From Stenocarpella maydis (lineage: Eukaryota > Ascomycota > Sordariomycetes > Diaporthales > Diaporthaceae): DNA of 37,018 bases. The DNA lies in assembly GCA_002270565.1 (NCBI GenBank), contig NQMI01000248.1, positions 1 through 37,018 on the forward strand. The letters run 5' to 3'. Shown here in pieces: positions 21,270 to 32,729 of the stretch. The notes under the pieces are model-generated. The model was not told where the DNA came from and did not search any database. It was given only the letters and a program-made list of their open reading frames with translations. A program made the position numbers and the translations under genes. The stretch's first letter is position 1. The number at the start of each line of letters is the position of its first letter.

Positions 21270-22834
21270 GGCGCGAAAAGGAACAGCTCAAAGGAAGCAC
21301 TTTTGAAGGGCTGGGGATGGGTGGGCAAGAGACCGGACGAGGCGCGTCGTCCAGGCGCGTTTGCTTCTCGTGGCCGTGGCTAGAAATGACGAAAAAAAAT
21401 GGGCGGGGAAGGTTGGCAAGTCTGGTGTGCTGGACAGTATTAGGAAAAAGAAGGAAAGCGTTACAAGCCGATGAGATTTGATATCGGACAGGCGCCTCCA
21501 GCAGCCGATAATCTTTGTCCCCGTGAAATCGAAGGGAAAGTGATTCAAGAGACGACTGTATGTACAGAAGGTCTGGGCGTTGACAGTGCAACGGGACAAG
21601 AAATCCCAATGAGGGCCAAGGCAAGTGGAAGAAAGGGAAGTGCGGGGAGCTCCGACAAGAGAAGCTTTCTTCAGGAGTGCTGGAAAAGTTCAGTTGAGGT
21701 CGGAAGCAGAAGATGGTGCAAGGCAGTCAGTCAGCAGCTCTAATCGAGTTGTGTTTTCCCTTGATACGCGCTATCAGACATTTAGCCGCAAGCCTGCTCT
21801 CACAGAACTCAGAACACATTCCATGACGATGCTGCTCAAGTGCCTTGAACCCTTCCTACCTAGGAATTAGCGTGAGACCCAGATATCTGTCTGTATTTTA
21901 GGTAAACCACAACAGCGTAACCTTGTAAGTTTCATATAAGCCTTTATTATGGTGGAATTGGATTTAAAGCGAGTTTTCTTTATGCTTCTGGCTTGCATAC
22001 ATATGGTGCCCAATACCTCTCATTTTTTTTAAAGCTTGTTCTGGCGAGAACTACAGAAATGAAGCCTCATAGTATCTGATCATGCCCGAACAGGGGATAA
22101 CTCGTGGCAGATAGAAATAAAAGTCAAGCATAGGAGTAAGTCTGATGGGTGTGAGTGCCACAGATATAGGTACAGCGAGAGTAGGTTTGGTTAGTTAGGA
22201 GTAGGAGTTGTGATAGTGCCTTGAGTCAGCGTAGATTGTGTGTGACATTTCCAAAGGGTCTCTTGGAGTCCTGGCTTGATCGGCAGCCCTTCTCTTTTAT
22301 CAAGCTGGACAGACAAACAGTGTCTGGAAACTTAAATGCAGCGCGGGCCGTGAGCATCTAGGCATACAGAGTGACTCCAGTGTCAATGGAGCCGATAAGG
22401 CATCACTTGAAAGCTGGCAAATGCCCTGATACCAGCAGCAAACCAGGAACAGTCAGGCTCAAACGAGAGGTGAAAGCGACAGCTATGATGCTCAAGCGAG
22501 TTTGTGGATCCTTTCTCAAGGTGTTGATCGTCGATGCATCCTGATTTGTGCCAAATAGTGTTTAATTTTGGAAGAAATCAATGTTTTCACATTTCAATAG
22601 ACGTCATCCCAATAGGTTGACCATGGGATACAATAGTGGCCAGGTCACTGCCCGTAAAATGCTGTACGTCTGAAGCTTTCACCTAAATATGAGCTCAAAA
22701 AGCAGATAACAACTATAAGTGAGAAATTATTGAGAATTTGAAGGTATGATGAAATATCGAGAAGAATTTGTTTGGTTACATCCTCATATCTATGCTAAGA
22801 GACAGAAATATTGAAGAGCATGTCAGGAGAGCCT
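21270..22834. other. Upstream region of the helicase gene, no supported gene
   Basis: No coding signal is seen on either strand. Composition becomes more AT-rich to the right of 21.9 kb. The helicase promoter should lie just above 21270. A CCTAGG palindrome lies near 21859. Confidence 0.5.
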
Positions 22835-23080
22835 GACTGTGGCGGGCAAGTCGTGGTCCCCTCGAACTGCGTCGCCAAGCCCGCAACGTCCTTCTGTAGC
22901 AACGAGATTTCATATGTTCGCACGGATAAAGGTCAAGATTGATTCCACTGGTATATCCGCAAAGACGGATACAAGATCCATGCTTACTTTAATCTGCAAC
23001 AACCTGACGCCATCGCCACCCTCTCACCATCGATGCATCCTCTCGTGGCCAACAGAACCAGTCTCCTGTCGTGCTGCTAA
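22835..23080 (+). pseudogene. Possible remnant of a small Cys-containing protein
   Basis: One plus-strand frame reads DCGGQVVVPSNCVAKPATSF, then CSNEISYVR, one TGA at 22940-22942, then FHWYIRKDGYKIHAYF, and ends SLLSCC-stop at 23078-23080. The even spacing of Cys and the mixed composition look like a small secreted-type protein with the N-terminus missing. I see no signal peptide, no splice sites that remove the TGA, and no family match. Weak evidence. Confidence 0.22.
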
Positions 23081-23512
23081 AAGCTAGGATGATTTCAAAG
23101 ACTTCCACCGCAGCAGCGTGTGTCTAGCCATGCCTCCAAGGACCATGGTGATAAGAACGCCCTTCGTGCCGCGTGCCTCTTCTAAGTTTGCAAGCCTGGA
23201 TCACAAGCTCACTTTGCTGGGCGATTGATAGTCTCCGTGCCTCCTTTCACGGAGTCCCTGGTCCATGGCTCACATTTTTGGGCGCTTTGCGGGGCGTGCA
23301 GTAATGTCTTTTGGTTCTGGTGCCGCTCGGCGTTTGGCAACCCTCGTTGGGTTGGTTTTGGTATTTGATTAGCACGCTACCCTTGGTGTCGTGTTTATCC
23401 GGAACGGAGAAGCTCAGTGAATACTAGATAGCAGTGTACATCACTGGCATTCATCATGGATGACAATACATGAACCAAGGGCTTCACATGCTGAACGGGG
23501 GAGGTAAGGCAC

Positions 23513-23833
23513 TCACGGCTGTGGAGGATTCCCAAGCAGCTCTGAGATCGAAACTCTTCCCTGTTCGTCAAATACCTTGGCGCTTCCTGTCGCGAGGATG
23601 TCCTGTAATTGCATCATTGTAGGTCTCTTCCAGGGAGAATGAGCCATGATCCAGGACTGCCGTAAGCCTCGATCGTAGTGGTCGAACGCCTCATCCAGGA
23701 CATAACCTCCGTACCCCGATGGGATTAACTATTGAGCGACTTGTGTAGCTACTTCCGGCCGTATGTTGAGCTCAGACCAGTAAACCAAATTGATATGGGG
23801 CATGAATTCGGACGGGAGTACTTCCCGTAAAAA
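23513..23833 (-). pseudogene. C-terminal fragment of a kinase-like gene with one in-frame TAG
   Basis: A minus-strand frame reads FLREVLPSEFMPHINLVYWS, ELNIRPEVATQVAQ, TAG at 23729-23731, LIPSGYGGYVLDEAFDHYDR, then SWIMAHSPWKRPTMMQLQDI and VSISELLGNPPQP. The segment xxxHSPWKRPTMxQL resembles the end of protein kinase folds (usually a Cys followed by D-P-x-x-R-P-T-x-x-x-L). The frame ends at TGA 23513-23515, which overlaps a strong splice donor (GTGAGT), so another exon may have followed. No ATP-binding lobe, HRD or DFG is visible upstream, so this is a fragment. The only internal stop is TAG. Confidence 0.4.
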
Positions 23834-24642
23834 CATCAAATTCGCTCTGTGCTAACCCGGAAATCCTTTGTGTTGTGGCCACCGGAGATTTATCGTATGA
23901 ATTTTGTGTGATGAGAATCACCATGGTCTTTGTCAAGAATGGTAAAGTCAGAAAGTTCAAACCTAAGACGGGAAGGCTACCTAGGTACATGGTTCAGACA
24001 GTAAATCATCAATTACTTATGACTCCCATCTGGTATGAGTTTGTCCATCATCCAAACCGCCCCGCTGTATCATCTTGTGCAACCATGGTTTCATAGTCTG
24101 TAAATGCGTTCCATGCTTTTGTGAATGGTTCCTACATCACCAGTATGTTAAGTTGAGTTGTGTTATGGTTGAGATAGAAATAAGCTCTGATGCAACTAAA
24201 CCTACGAGTGTATGCGTGCCTTGATTTCCTGTGACCCTTGTGTACAATACACGCATACTATAAGTAGGGTATTTACGATTAGCATAGTCATTCTTATTTT
24301 ATCAATGGTTTTAACCCACAGCGACTAACAATTTGTTTCGGTTCTCATTATCATATACTTGTATAATCCCTAAATATCCAAACTAGGGTATGTTAGCTAC
24401 GCCTACCTGTCCGCCTGTCAAGCCTATGATCGCGTAATGTGATAGTATACCTATTGGTACCCCAAATGGAGTTACTGATGCCTGGATGGTCAGTGCATAC
24501 CAACAGAGGTCGAGGGCGAGCGGGCAACTCACACCTGGAGGTTCAGACACTCCCATAAATGAACTGGGGGAATTGGGTTGCAGCAGACAGCGGTAACTAC
24601 GTTTCGGTTAAGATACTGCATAGTCGTTTATTTTCGGTGGAC

Positions 24643-25639
24643 CTATTCATTATTGACCATCTTGGCCTGGTTGTTTAAGCTACCTAAGCTGGGCCTCAGT
24701 GAATGAGGCCAACTGAGCGAGAGATGTAAAAAAAGCGAGTGTGGAAATATTTGCGACTGGTAACACTGGTGTATACAGATATACTCATGTTCCATCTGTT
24801 TCTTGGCCCAGGAACATCCACACTCCAAAGTTGATTTCTGGCAAAATAGCCTGCAGTGGGCGGCTGCAATGGCGCACGTGCCGTTAACTAAGTCTTGATG
24901 CATTGCACGTCTTTGAACACACCGCAGCTGCCTTTGTCGAGCCCCTCCTGGATATGTTCTAGCTTCGCCCAAAGGATGTTTTTCCAAGTCAAGTACGCAG
25001 TACCTTCCTAGTGTGGGAGTTAGCCCAGAGCTCCTTGGTACGTCTATCGGCCAAAGCTTCTGCAGCCAAGGTTCGCGTGCGAGATGCTTGATAGTTACCC
25101 TGTCCATATTGCAGCGAGGCCCCGACTTCGCGGTCTCCCATCGAGGAACCGAGTAGTATATGGAACGACCGCAGTTATCAGGGTGTTCCTCGATGAACCG
25201 CTCAGAAAGTATGTTGTCGTTGGGGATTACGACCTTGCACTTCAAGAGCAAGTTCTTGTTCCAGCACTCGCATGACGCCAGATGCACGGTTGCTTTTTGT
25301 CAAGTTAGCCACTTGTAGCATTCGACATGCAGTTACTCTCTGCATCAGCCGTTCCACGGTGATCCAGAGTAAGAAGTATTTGAAAGGATTGCCGAGCTAG
25401 TAATGGGCGGGGCGAGCGCATGACCTGATAATTTCACATGGTATTTGCCATGGATAGTGGTGTGGGCACATTGGTAGGAGATAGATCGTCTTCTTACCAT
25501 TATTCCACTTAGGGTGATGATCAGGCTTGTGGCCAAAGTAGACACAGTCAGGTCTTGGTGGAGCCATGGCGGCCAGCACAGCAGAATTTGAGGTAGCAGC
25601 AGCCAGGTCAACATCAGCGTCAGATGCTTGATGGCTCAT
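24643..25639 (-). CDS. Possible two-exon small gene, function unknown
   Basis: A first exon may start at ATG 25639 (MSHQASDADVDLAAATSN) or at 25567 (MAPPRPDCVYFGHKPDHHPK) and includes YLLPMCPHHYPWQIPC. Its frame can be joined to a 24643-25292 frame beginning STVHLASCECWNKNLLLKCK by removing a GT..AG intron, 25437-25293. That intron has a good branch-like CTAAC near its 3' end but a weak donor (GTGAAA). The second exon continues EEHPDNCGRSIYYSVPRWET and has no ATG at its start, which supports its being an exon. Cys, His and Trp are frequent. The C-terminal third (from about 24850) looks non-coding, so the true end may be earlier. No family is recognised. Confidence 0.3.
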
Positions 25640-27060
25640 CGACCTCGCAAGGGCCTATCTCGCCACAAAACACAGTTATTTTCAGTGTGTTGTGACTTAA
25701 ATATCCGAGTCTCGGACAAAGGGGCACGTTGGTTGCTTACCACTACTGAGAAGAGTGCAAACTGACACCAAAATGAGGCCCTCATGACAGGCAACGTATG
25801 GGTAGCGAACAATGGCACAAGCCTTTGTCAGAGTCACTTCGAGGGTGATAAGAACCGAAGGACAATGGATGGAAAAAGGAAAAGGTCCGAAATCATGAGC
25901 TTTACCCGGGGGAGAGGGGGGATTAAACGGCTGTTGGGTAGTCCTAACCATGCGACACAGAGGTCACTCCGATCTCAGTGATATCATCACTCGTGACTTC
26001 AAAACCAGTAGCTAGGAGCATGAGTCGTGAATCTGCCTAAATTTTATGGTGTGGTCTGAATTACTTCATATTTAGTATGGCTGTGAGACCAACATGGAGC
26101 CAAGAGCGCCGACTAGGGTTCGCACCTGTGCACACTACCCAGGTACCTACTTCAGGTGGCGGTCCGAGTGGTTCGCTATGGTCGTCTTTTCTCCGCACGG
26201 CTTTCGTCGATGTGCGAATTAGGCAGAGAGATATCTACACTCCGATTATTTGACTACAATGAGGATGCCCACTGTTACCAGACTCCGTAGTGTGCCATTT
26301 GCCCCAAGTATATCCATAGTCAGATACTGCGTAGCCTGAGCTCCCACGCAGAAAGGAATTGTGTTTATTCAGGATCCGAATATGTCCTCACACGCTCTGC
26401 CTCTGAAAGGTGAATCTGTTATCCAATCTGGTTTTACTCAAGATAAGCCGAGCGAGGTATAAGAGGAATGGATTGAGGCATGGGTGCTGTCTAGGTAGTA
26501 ATTAGGGACTCGTTTCGTAGATTTACCCCGCATGTTGGTAGATTGAAAAAAGCGTCCTGTTTCAATCCAGAATAAACGAGGCTATAATAATGTTTATAGG
26601 CTTAGCCTACCCTAGGTGCTTCGTCGCTCACTCGGCTCTATCCGCCCTCCTAGTATCCGTATTTACACTTGACACCTTTCTTCGCCGCAAAAGAGGTGGA
26701 CGAGGCCTATGGGATACCGCCCTTCACCCAGGACCACCTGGATAAGGATTCTATATCGGTGCTCATACACTCCAAATTACGACTTATGGCTGACCCAAAG
26801 AACCTGGCACGCATCTTTATTCAACAAAGAAAGGAAGGTCAAGAACAGACCTACCGTTGCATATGTTGCATATACTATAATGCACTCGGCAAATACCGCC
26901 AATTCGCTCTTCAGATAGATTTTACGTAACCAACAGCCAGTTATGGTTCACCCACCCAGCTTTTTATATGGGCGCACCCAGTACAAGGAATTAAGCGTAT
27001 ATAACACCTAGTTATCTTATACCGCTAGCTCCTCAACCCCGCACTAGGCCCTACCTTACC
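25640..27060. other. Gene-poor stretch with one unassigned short ORF
   Basis: No gene is supported. A plus-strand frame at 26669-26929 encodes 86 residues of protein-like composition (KEVDEAYGIPPFTQDHLDKD, LMADPKNLARIFIQQRKEG) but matches nothing I know and is probably a fragment. Confidence 0.35.
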
Positions 27061-27064
27061 CTTA

Positions 27065-27330
27065 GCTGGGTGCGTGGAAAGTCCACTGGGTGTGTGGAAA
27101 GCCCATTTAAAAGGCCTACCCTATCCCTCTGGGCCCTCTATACGCCCTCCACGCCCCCAGCACACGCCCAGAAGGCCCTCTATACGCCTAGAGGAAGGAC
27201 TTTTAAAGGAGCATATAGATGACCTTCTTCTGGACGTGCGTAAAGGGCCTTCCTCAGCATATAAAAGGGCTTCCTTTAGGCACATATAGAGGGCCTTCCT
27301 TTAGGCGCATAGTGGGGTATAGAAACCCCC
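27065..27330. repeat. Imperfect short-unit repeats just left of the transposon
   Basis: Two copies of CTGGGTGYGTGGAAAG occur at about 27067 and 27087. Further on, units like GGGCCTTCCTTTAGGCRCATA recur at about 27247, 27268 and 27291, and CCCTCTATACGCC occurs twice (about 27137 and 27177). The units are diverged and no clean boundary is visible. Confidence 0.55.
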
Positions 27331-27494
27331 CTTCCTTCCTAGACCTCCCTTCCTTCCCAGAGGGCCCATTCTTTCCTAGACCCCTAGGTTATTAGCTCGG
27401 CCTTGCTACTCCCGTCTGCGCTTATCCCTACTGTCGCTGCTTGCAGCGCAGTCAATGTCTTGTTATCATTTATCTATAGGTACATCAGATTCTA

Positions 27495-27539
27495 ACGTGG
27501 GGGGCCCACATTCGGGCCACCCCCTGATTCGGGCCACCC
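27495..27539. repeat. Left terminal inverted repeat of the Fot1/pogo element
   Basis: Starts ACGTGGGGGGCCCACATTCG and holds two GGGCCACCC-type subrepeats (ATTCGGGCCACCC twice). It is the exact reverse complement of 29300-29344. Confidence 0.96.
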
Positions 27540-27569
27540 AACGCCACCACTATGCCACTATTCCCAACG

Positions 27570-29183
27570 TTAATTACCCGCCACCACGATACACGACCCT
27601 TCTTCCGTTGGTGTTGAGGAATCGTCAGACGTGTCGCTATCAGGGGACACCTCGCCGGCTTCGATTTTAGCCTTCCGAATAGCCTCAATATCAGCGAAAG
27701 CCGCATTCGGGTCGATTTGGACCTTCTTCCTTTTGAACTTCTTACTGGCCTCAATTTGCCTTATAAGCTCCTCATTTTTTCTCAAGGTTATCACCAGTGC
27801 CGTCTCTTTCATATCATATGCTTTAAGAAGTTTTCTGAGTAGTCATCGTTAAGTGAGGCTTGAGTGTTTCTGATGCTCGTAATCAGCGATCAAACATCAT
27901 ATCTCTTAAGATCTCATAGGTATGGTGAAAATAGGCCCTACTAGTCGAAAAATATACTCAGGTACTCCTTTCGGGCCAATAAAGCTATTCCAAGTACTTA
28001 ATTTGGCTGGTTCCGGCTGGTTGGGGTGGTTTTTAAGTATATAGCGGCTTAATAGTGCCCGGAGGCGATTAACTGGCCATAGACCCGTAGCCCTCCACCC
28101 AGAACAAATATTTTCCTCCATAATTGCTTCCTCCCATGCCCTATAAAGGCAATAAAGAAATCATCGCCTTATCATTACGGTTAATAATTCGAATTACCCA
28201 AGACTATGCAAGTACTTTCTAAAGGAGGTCTTAAGCGGCCCGAAGACCCCTACATCAAGGGGTTATAGTATATACAATATATATACCGGCAAGAAGAGTA
28301 TATAAATTTGATTCAAGAAGCACTCCCATATAAAATTAATTGTAATATGGCTAGAATGCCTATCAATAACTAATAAACACTACTTATTAGGGTTATCTAG
28401 CTTTATCTAGGGAATAAAGACTCTTATCAACCACTTAATAGTAATTCTTTCCTCCATCCACCCCTTCTTTATTACCGTGAATTACCAGCCCTTAAAGTCT
28501 TTAAGGGTTATAGGAAACTACTACTACTAAACGCTCTTCCCCTTAAATATTACTAAGGGGGAAAGCCACTTACCTAGAGCATTAATATACTCAATATATA
28601 AGGTTTATACTCTCGAATTATAGTCTAATTGGGTAATAGGGCTATTATTTGAGTAGCTAAGGGTTAGAATATCTGCTAAGCGGCCTTCTATTATACCTCC
28701 TTTATTAGCATTCTAATGGTTACCCGGTTTAATACCCATGATAATTTCCAACTAAAGGAGGTTAAACTAAGACCCAATATTATCCTTTATTGCGACCCTA
28801 AGCCAAATTACTTCTACACGTTGTTTCTTACGTAATTAAAGTTCAGGGTAACGAGAGAGGAACGCCCTCAGCCATTTCCTCCCCAGGGGAGGGCATTTCT
28901 CGTCAGGGAAGGCAAGGCAGGCCGCAAGGGCCCGAGTTTCATACCGGGTTAAAGCAAGTCCCAGACTGCTTTAATTAATAATAAATAAAGACAAATAAGA
29001 CTCCTAATATTCAAAAAGAATCTGCTAAGGATTGGCTATATTATAATGGCTTTGCTAGCCCTTAAGCCGGCGTTAAAGTATTAACCGTAATATATACCAT
29101 AATCTAGATGCCTCCCGTTGAGATAAGCCATCTATTATTGCCACGATGGCATCCTGAATGTCAGACTCGGTATATTGCTTCAT
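27570..29183 (-). pseudogene. Fot1/pogo-like transposase (HTH, CENP-B HTH, DDE), multiply mutated
   Basis: Reading from ATG 29183, the N-terminus YTESDIQDAIVAIIDGLSQR with REAS and later RRLKG is the psq/pogo helix-turn-helix. PPLGRKWLRAFLSRYPEL, near 28870, is the CENP-B-type HTH. Near the C-terminal end of the DDE domain come LDVGVFGPLKTSFRKYLHSL and NICSGWRATGLWPVNRLRAL, followed by a Lys-rich tail (KKFKRKKVQIDPNAAFADIE). The span of 1614 bp (537 codons) equals the usual Fot1 length. TAA, TAG and TGA occur throughout, mostly where C-to-T or G-to-A change explains them, so this is a RIP-type pseudogene. The CENP-B segment (28846-28950) is oddly GC-rich and stop-free. Confidence 0.9.
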
Positions 29184-29299
29184 AATAGGCTAATTAACGT
29201 GACTTGAAAGTTTGCTGTTCAAAAGAAAATCCCTCATAAAGTTATTTAAGGTTTTATATAGGGTGTGGGTAGACGCGTACATACGCGAACGCGGATATG

Positions 29300-29344
29300 G
29301 GGTGGCCCGAATCAGGGGGTGGCCCGAATGTGGGCCCCCCACGT
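29300..29344. repeat. Right terminal inverted repeat of the Fot1/pogo element
   Basis: Exact reverse complement of 27495-27539 over 45 bases, followed by TA at 29345-29346. Confidence 0.96.
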
Positions 29345-29379
29345 TAACGCACACCCGACTCCTGGCTCCGACAATGGGG

Positions 29380-30124
29380 TCTCTCCTGGCTCTTTGACTT
29401 GGGATGGGCGCAATCGCAGCCTCGCTGGAAACTGCCAGATGCTGAGTACAAAGACTTTGTGGATCTCTTCAACCCTTGTGCCGGCAACTAGGCTGGAAGA
29501 CGACCAGCTGCAGGATATTCCGCTGAAATACATGCTGATTGATGGTGAAAATCAGGCCCGCCTTCTCTTTCAAGGAAGAGAGCTGACGCAAAAGTGTCTG
29601 TGGAAGTTTTCGGAAGAGCACAGACCGGACGGGAAGGACTGGGTAGGTTGGCAACAGATCCGGTTTGAATGGGGCATGCTTCACGCGAGCTTTCGCTACT
29701 CACTGCAATTTCGCGCCAGTATACACTGGGCAATTTGGAATCGGATTCAGGAAATGATCAAGATCAGACACTCCACATCACACTACAGCAGCTCCAGCAG
29801 CCTCTTTCCAGAAACTCTCTGCGACGTGGACACGCACCTCAAGAATGTCCAGATCATGGCCATCCAGCTATACAACAGACAAGGCGAACTGAAGGCACAA
29901 AAGTGAGAGACGAGCTTCGCCATGAAGCACAAGGCACCCTCGAAGCAATCATGGCTCTGGGGATGCTTTCCAGCTCCCCCTTCGCTGGTTACCAGGGGAA
30001 AGAGCACTATGAGGACATCTTCGTGCGGCTCGGATGTCGCCTAAAATATGATCATGAAGGCAGGGAGTCGCTTGGCAAACAATTCCCAGAGGTCATTGGA
30101 AGAATCGCGGAAGATTGGTCGTGA
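29380..30124 (+). pseudogene. Decayed gene of unknown family right of the transposon
   Basis: Three plus-strand frames carry protein-like segments in turn: QPRWKLPDAEYKDFVDLFNP up to a TAG near 29490; then YMLIDGENQARLLFQGRELT, KFSEEHRPDGKDWVGWQQIR and ASIHWAIWNRIQEMIKI, ending at TGA 29904-29906; then RDELRHEAQGTLEAIMALGM and HYEDIFVRLGCRLKYDHEGR, ending at TGA 30122-30124. GC content is normal, so this is not a RIP block. The shifts suggest an old gene broken by indels, or uncalled introns. I do not recognise the family. Confidence 0.35.
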
Positions 30125-31574
30125 CAATGGGCACACTGCTAGAGGGAGTACACACGAGCATGTGAGCCGCCAGTGAGCCTGGGCGTCTACACCAGAAAGC
30201 CGCCAAAGCGACGCTACAGCTCTCCAAGCCGTCGAGAATCCGAGGGTGTCAAGGAACTGGCCGGTAGGATCAAGGCCAATTGGGAGTGGCAACATCGCTA
30301 CGGTTGAAACCCGCCGTATGAGGTGCCGGATTGGCTCATGAAGGTACACGCACAGGCAGAAGCAGAGCCACCAACACAAGCACGGCGCGCGCGACGCAAG
30401 TCAATATAAACTACCACGTCTTGCAATATCGCGGCTCTTATGAATTCGCGACCCTGCCTGAGAAGCTATGGCGAACATCATACATGGTTGATGACTTAAA
30501 AGGCGTACAGATACTATGAAGCAATCTTCTTTATACCCATATGTAGAGATGGATACTGATTACTTAGGCATCATATGGAACATGGGAGCGCAAATGGTAT
30601 CACGCGATGGATTAAGTCTCGCTACTGATCCTCTAGATGAGGGTGTGGCAGAAAGTTCATGCAGGATCACAACAGTTCGCTGACAACTAGTAGAATTAGT
30701 GTAATGAATGTCAAATCCTTGACGCTTGGGATTCCAGACGCCAGATGTTTATGCCTATTGCCGAACGACTACAGCGTCTTGTTGATTGGAGAAAATACTC
30801 CGTACCTTCTGACATGTATCATGGTGTTGCATCTGGACATCTCACAGGCCTTGGACATTATATAAAGTAATTGCTCCAGTCGCTGACGTCTAGTACGATG
30901 ATCAACTCCGAGCCCCTTCAGCATCACATCCGGCGGGTTTGGATCCTGGGTGTGTGAGTTGTGTTGCGCCCCAAACAGGAACATCGTGCAGACTTAGTAA
31001 ATGCAGTATCACCCTCCAAATCAGGGGCATCTGGACCATGTGATAATTCATTCCGCCCACAACGCTCGAGTTGTCAATTTCGTGCGTTCATGGTGCAAGC
31101 TCAATTAGGCATATATTCCACAGCTAGACCGACTCAATCTCTTAGCTTTCTGATGTTCATCCACATTACCGTCTTTAGAATGGTCGATATGGATATTATC
31201 GGGTATAACAAGGCCAAAGATCAAGTTGAAAGCAAAAAGGAGAAGAGGACTAGACCATCTCCTCAAAATGGCTGAAGCAGGCTCTTTGAGATATTCCAAC
31301 ACCAGAGTACCTGTCGATCCTTCGCTTCCAATGAGCTCATGTATAATATGTCACACCTTGCCATTTTCCTTGTTTAAAAATAATACTCCAAGCTTCATTT
31401 CTAAATCTAACAGGGTTATAGGTGTTGCCAGTTTTAATTGTATTTGAGACATAATTAGCCTTTGCGACTTAATGCTGTCTCGAGGCCATGAAGCCAGTAA
31501 CAATTCTGTCATGAATAAGCCAGTGCTCTATTCGTGCAAAAGCAACGTCGCTACTTGCTATATGCACATAGTCC
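30125..31574. other. No supported gene
   Basis: About 1.4 kb with only short unrelated frames. A minus-strand segment at 31105-31302 (LLLFAFNLIFGLVIPDNI) is hydrophobic and could be a stray exon of the neighbouring membrane-protein remnant, but nothing links the two. Confidence 0.4.
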
Positions 31575-32659
31575 TTATATTGCGACAAGTTGAATAGGGT
31601 GAGATAGAAAATAATAAAAGACGACTATGGTCATGACGGTGCCTAACGCAACGTAAGGTCTTTCATCAATAATTACCTTTCCCATAATAGTGAGAGAATA
31701 TAATACTTCCCCCAGTACAGCCATAGCGCAAGAAAACAGAAGCACAATTAGAAGAGTACCAAGGCGAATGTTCTTCGCTGATATTTGATATGAAAATCGC
31801 CAGTTTAAGATTATTATCCGAGAAGCCCAGAGGCCAAGAATCAAAGCCAAAGGAACTTGCATTTTACATTGACTAGATCGCGTTACTCAGATTGTTCTCC
31901 TCACCTTCTATCAGGGTCGATAAATGGATAGCTTTACTTACGTATCGCAGCTTCGAGTAATGGCTGCCATGGCTATGATCGTGTACGGAGTGGTCCAGAT
32001 ATACATCCATGCGTATGCGTTGAGGAGAAGGATGAGCTTGTCCAAGGGGTTCCATTTTTTGAACGAGCCCAGAAATTAATGCCGGGGGGGGGGGGGACTG
32101 CGGCCTGATGGCCATCTTGGCATGCTATTGATATCAGTATTCTCAATAAGACTTGGGGATTCTTTTTTAAAAATCAGGGGACCTACTGGCACAAAGTTCC
32201 TGGGGAGTTTTCCAAGTTGCTCATCTCTGAGGCATTCATGTCTTTCATAAAGACTTCCCAGTTGCCGCGAACCTCTGGAATAAGTTAGAGGTTGGCCAGC
32301 CGCTGTTTCCTGTACTAGAATTCTCGTTGTCTCTTAGCCCAAAAAGGGCTTTCAGCTGGACGTTTGGTCAAAGGCTCGAAAGCCCTCCTCGAGATGAGGG
32401 ACAAACAAGTAACCAGGCCTGTATGAAATACGAACTTGATACAAGTGCAGATAAAAGGGGTGTAAAGATCGAATGATCCGGGAGTCAAATACCCATAGGT
32501 TGTGAAACTCAAGTTTACAAAAATCAACGAAACACCCCAGGGACTCCAATCGGGGCGTAAGAAATATTGCCAAATCTGTATTGCAGAAAAAAGGTTAAAC
32601 ACCAAAGCAATGAGAATCAGACGGATTAGTCGCCTGCCATACCGAAACAGAGACAGGGA
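31575..32659 (-). pseudogene. Remnant of a multi-pass membrane protein gene
   Basis: The last two exons are clear. The segment WNPLDKLILLLNAYAWMYIW, TTPYTIIAMAAITRSCDT, joins through a 69-bp GT..AG intron (31941-31873, donor GTAAGT, acceptor ATCTAG) to QCKMQVPLALILGLWASRII, LLIVLLFSCAMAVLGEVLYS and VMTIVVFYYFLSHPIQLVAI, ending at TAA 31575-31577. Farther up, 32659-32315 encodes RLIRLILIALVFNLFSAIQI and further hydrophobic stretches in another frame. Between them lie a run of 13 G (32084-32096) and an A6 run where frames change. There are about six membrane segments in all. No start ATG is visible in frame, and the 5' end abuts the truncated HET gene. It resembles fungal secondary-metabolism membrane enzymes only in general character; no family is assigned. 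Confidence 0.5.
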
Positions 32660-32729
32660 GCAAGAGGGTTACTTCTATCTGCAGGGTCTCCCTGATTTAA
32701 CGTTATGAGAGGAATATCAGGATAACATC

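Larger units (their letters stand above)
27493..29346 (-). mobile_element. Full-length Fot1/pogo-type DNA transposon, decayed
   Basis: The element spans 27495-29344 (1850 bp) with perfect 45-bp terminal inverted repeats and a flanking TA dinucleotide at each end (27493-27494 and 29345-29346), the target duplication expected for Tc1/mariner-pogo elements. It contains one transposase gene on the minus strand in the usual position and length for Fot1. The interior is AT-rich with many stops, while both inverted repeats are identical. The gene is inactive but the ends look intact. Confidence 0.93.

Noticed and set aside
28861..28935. Separate small insertion inside the transposon because of its different GC content
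   Set aside because: The GC-rich patch translates in frame as the CENP-B-type HTH of the transposase, so it belongs to the element.
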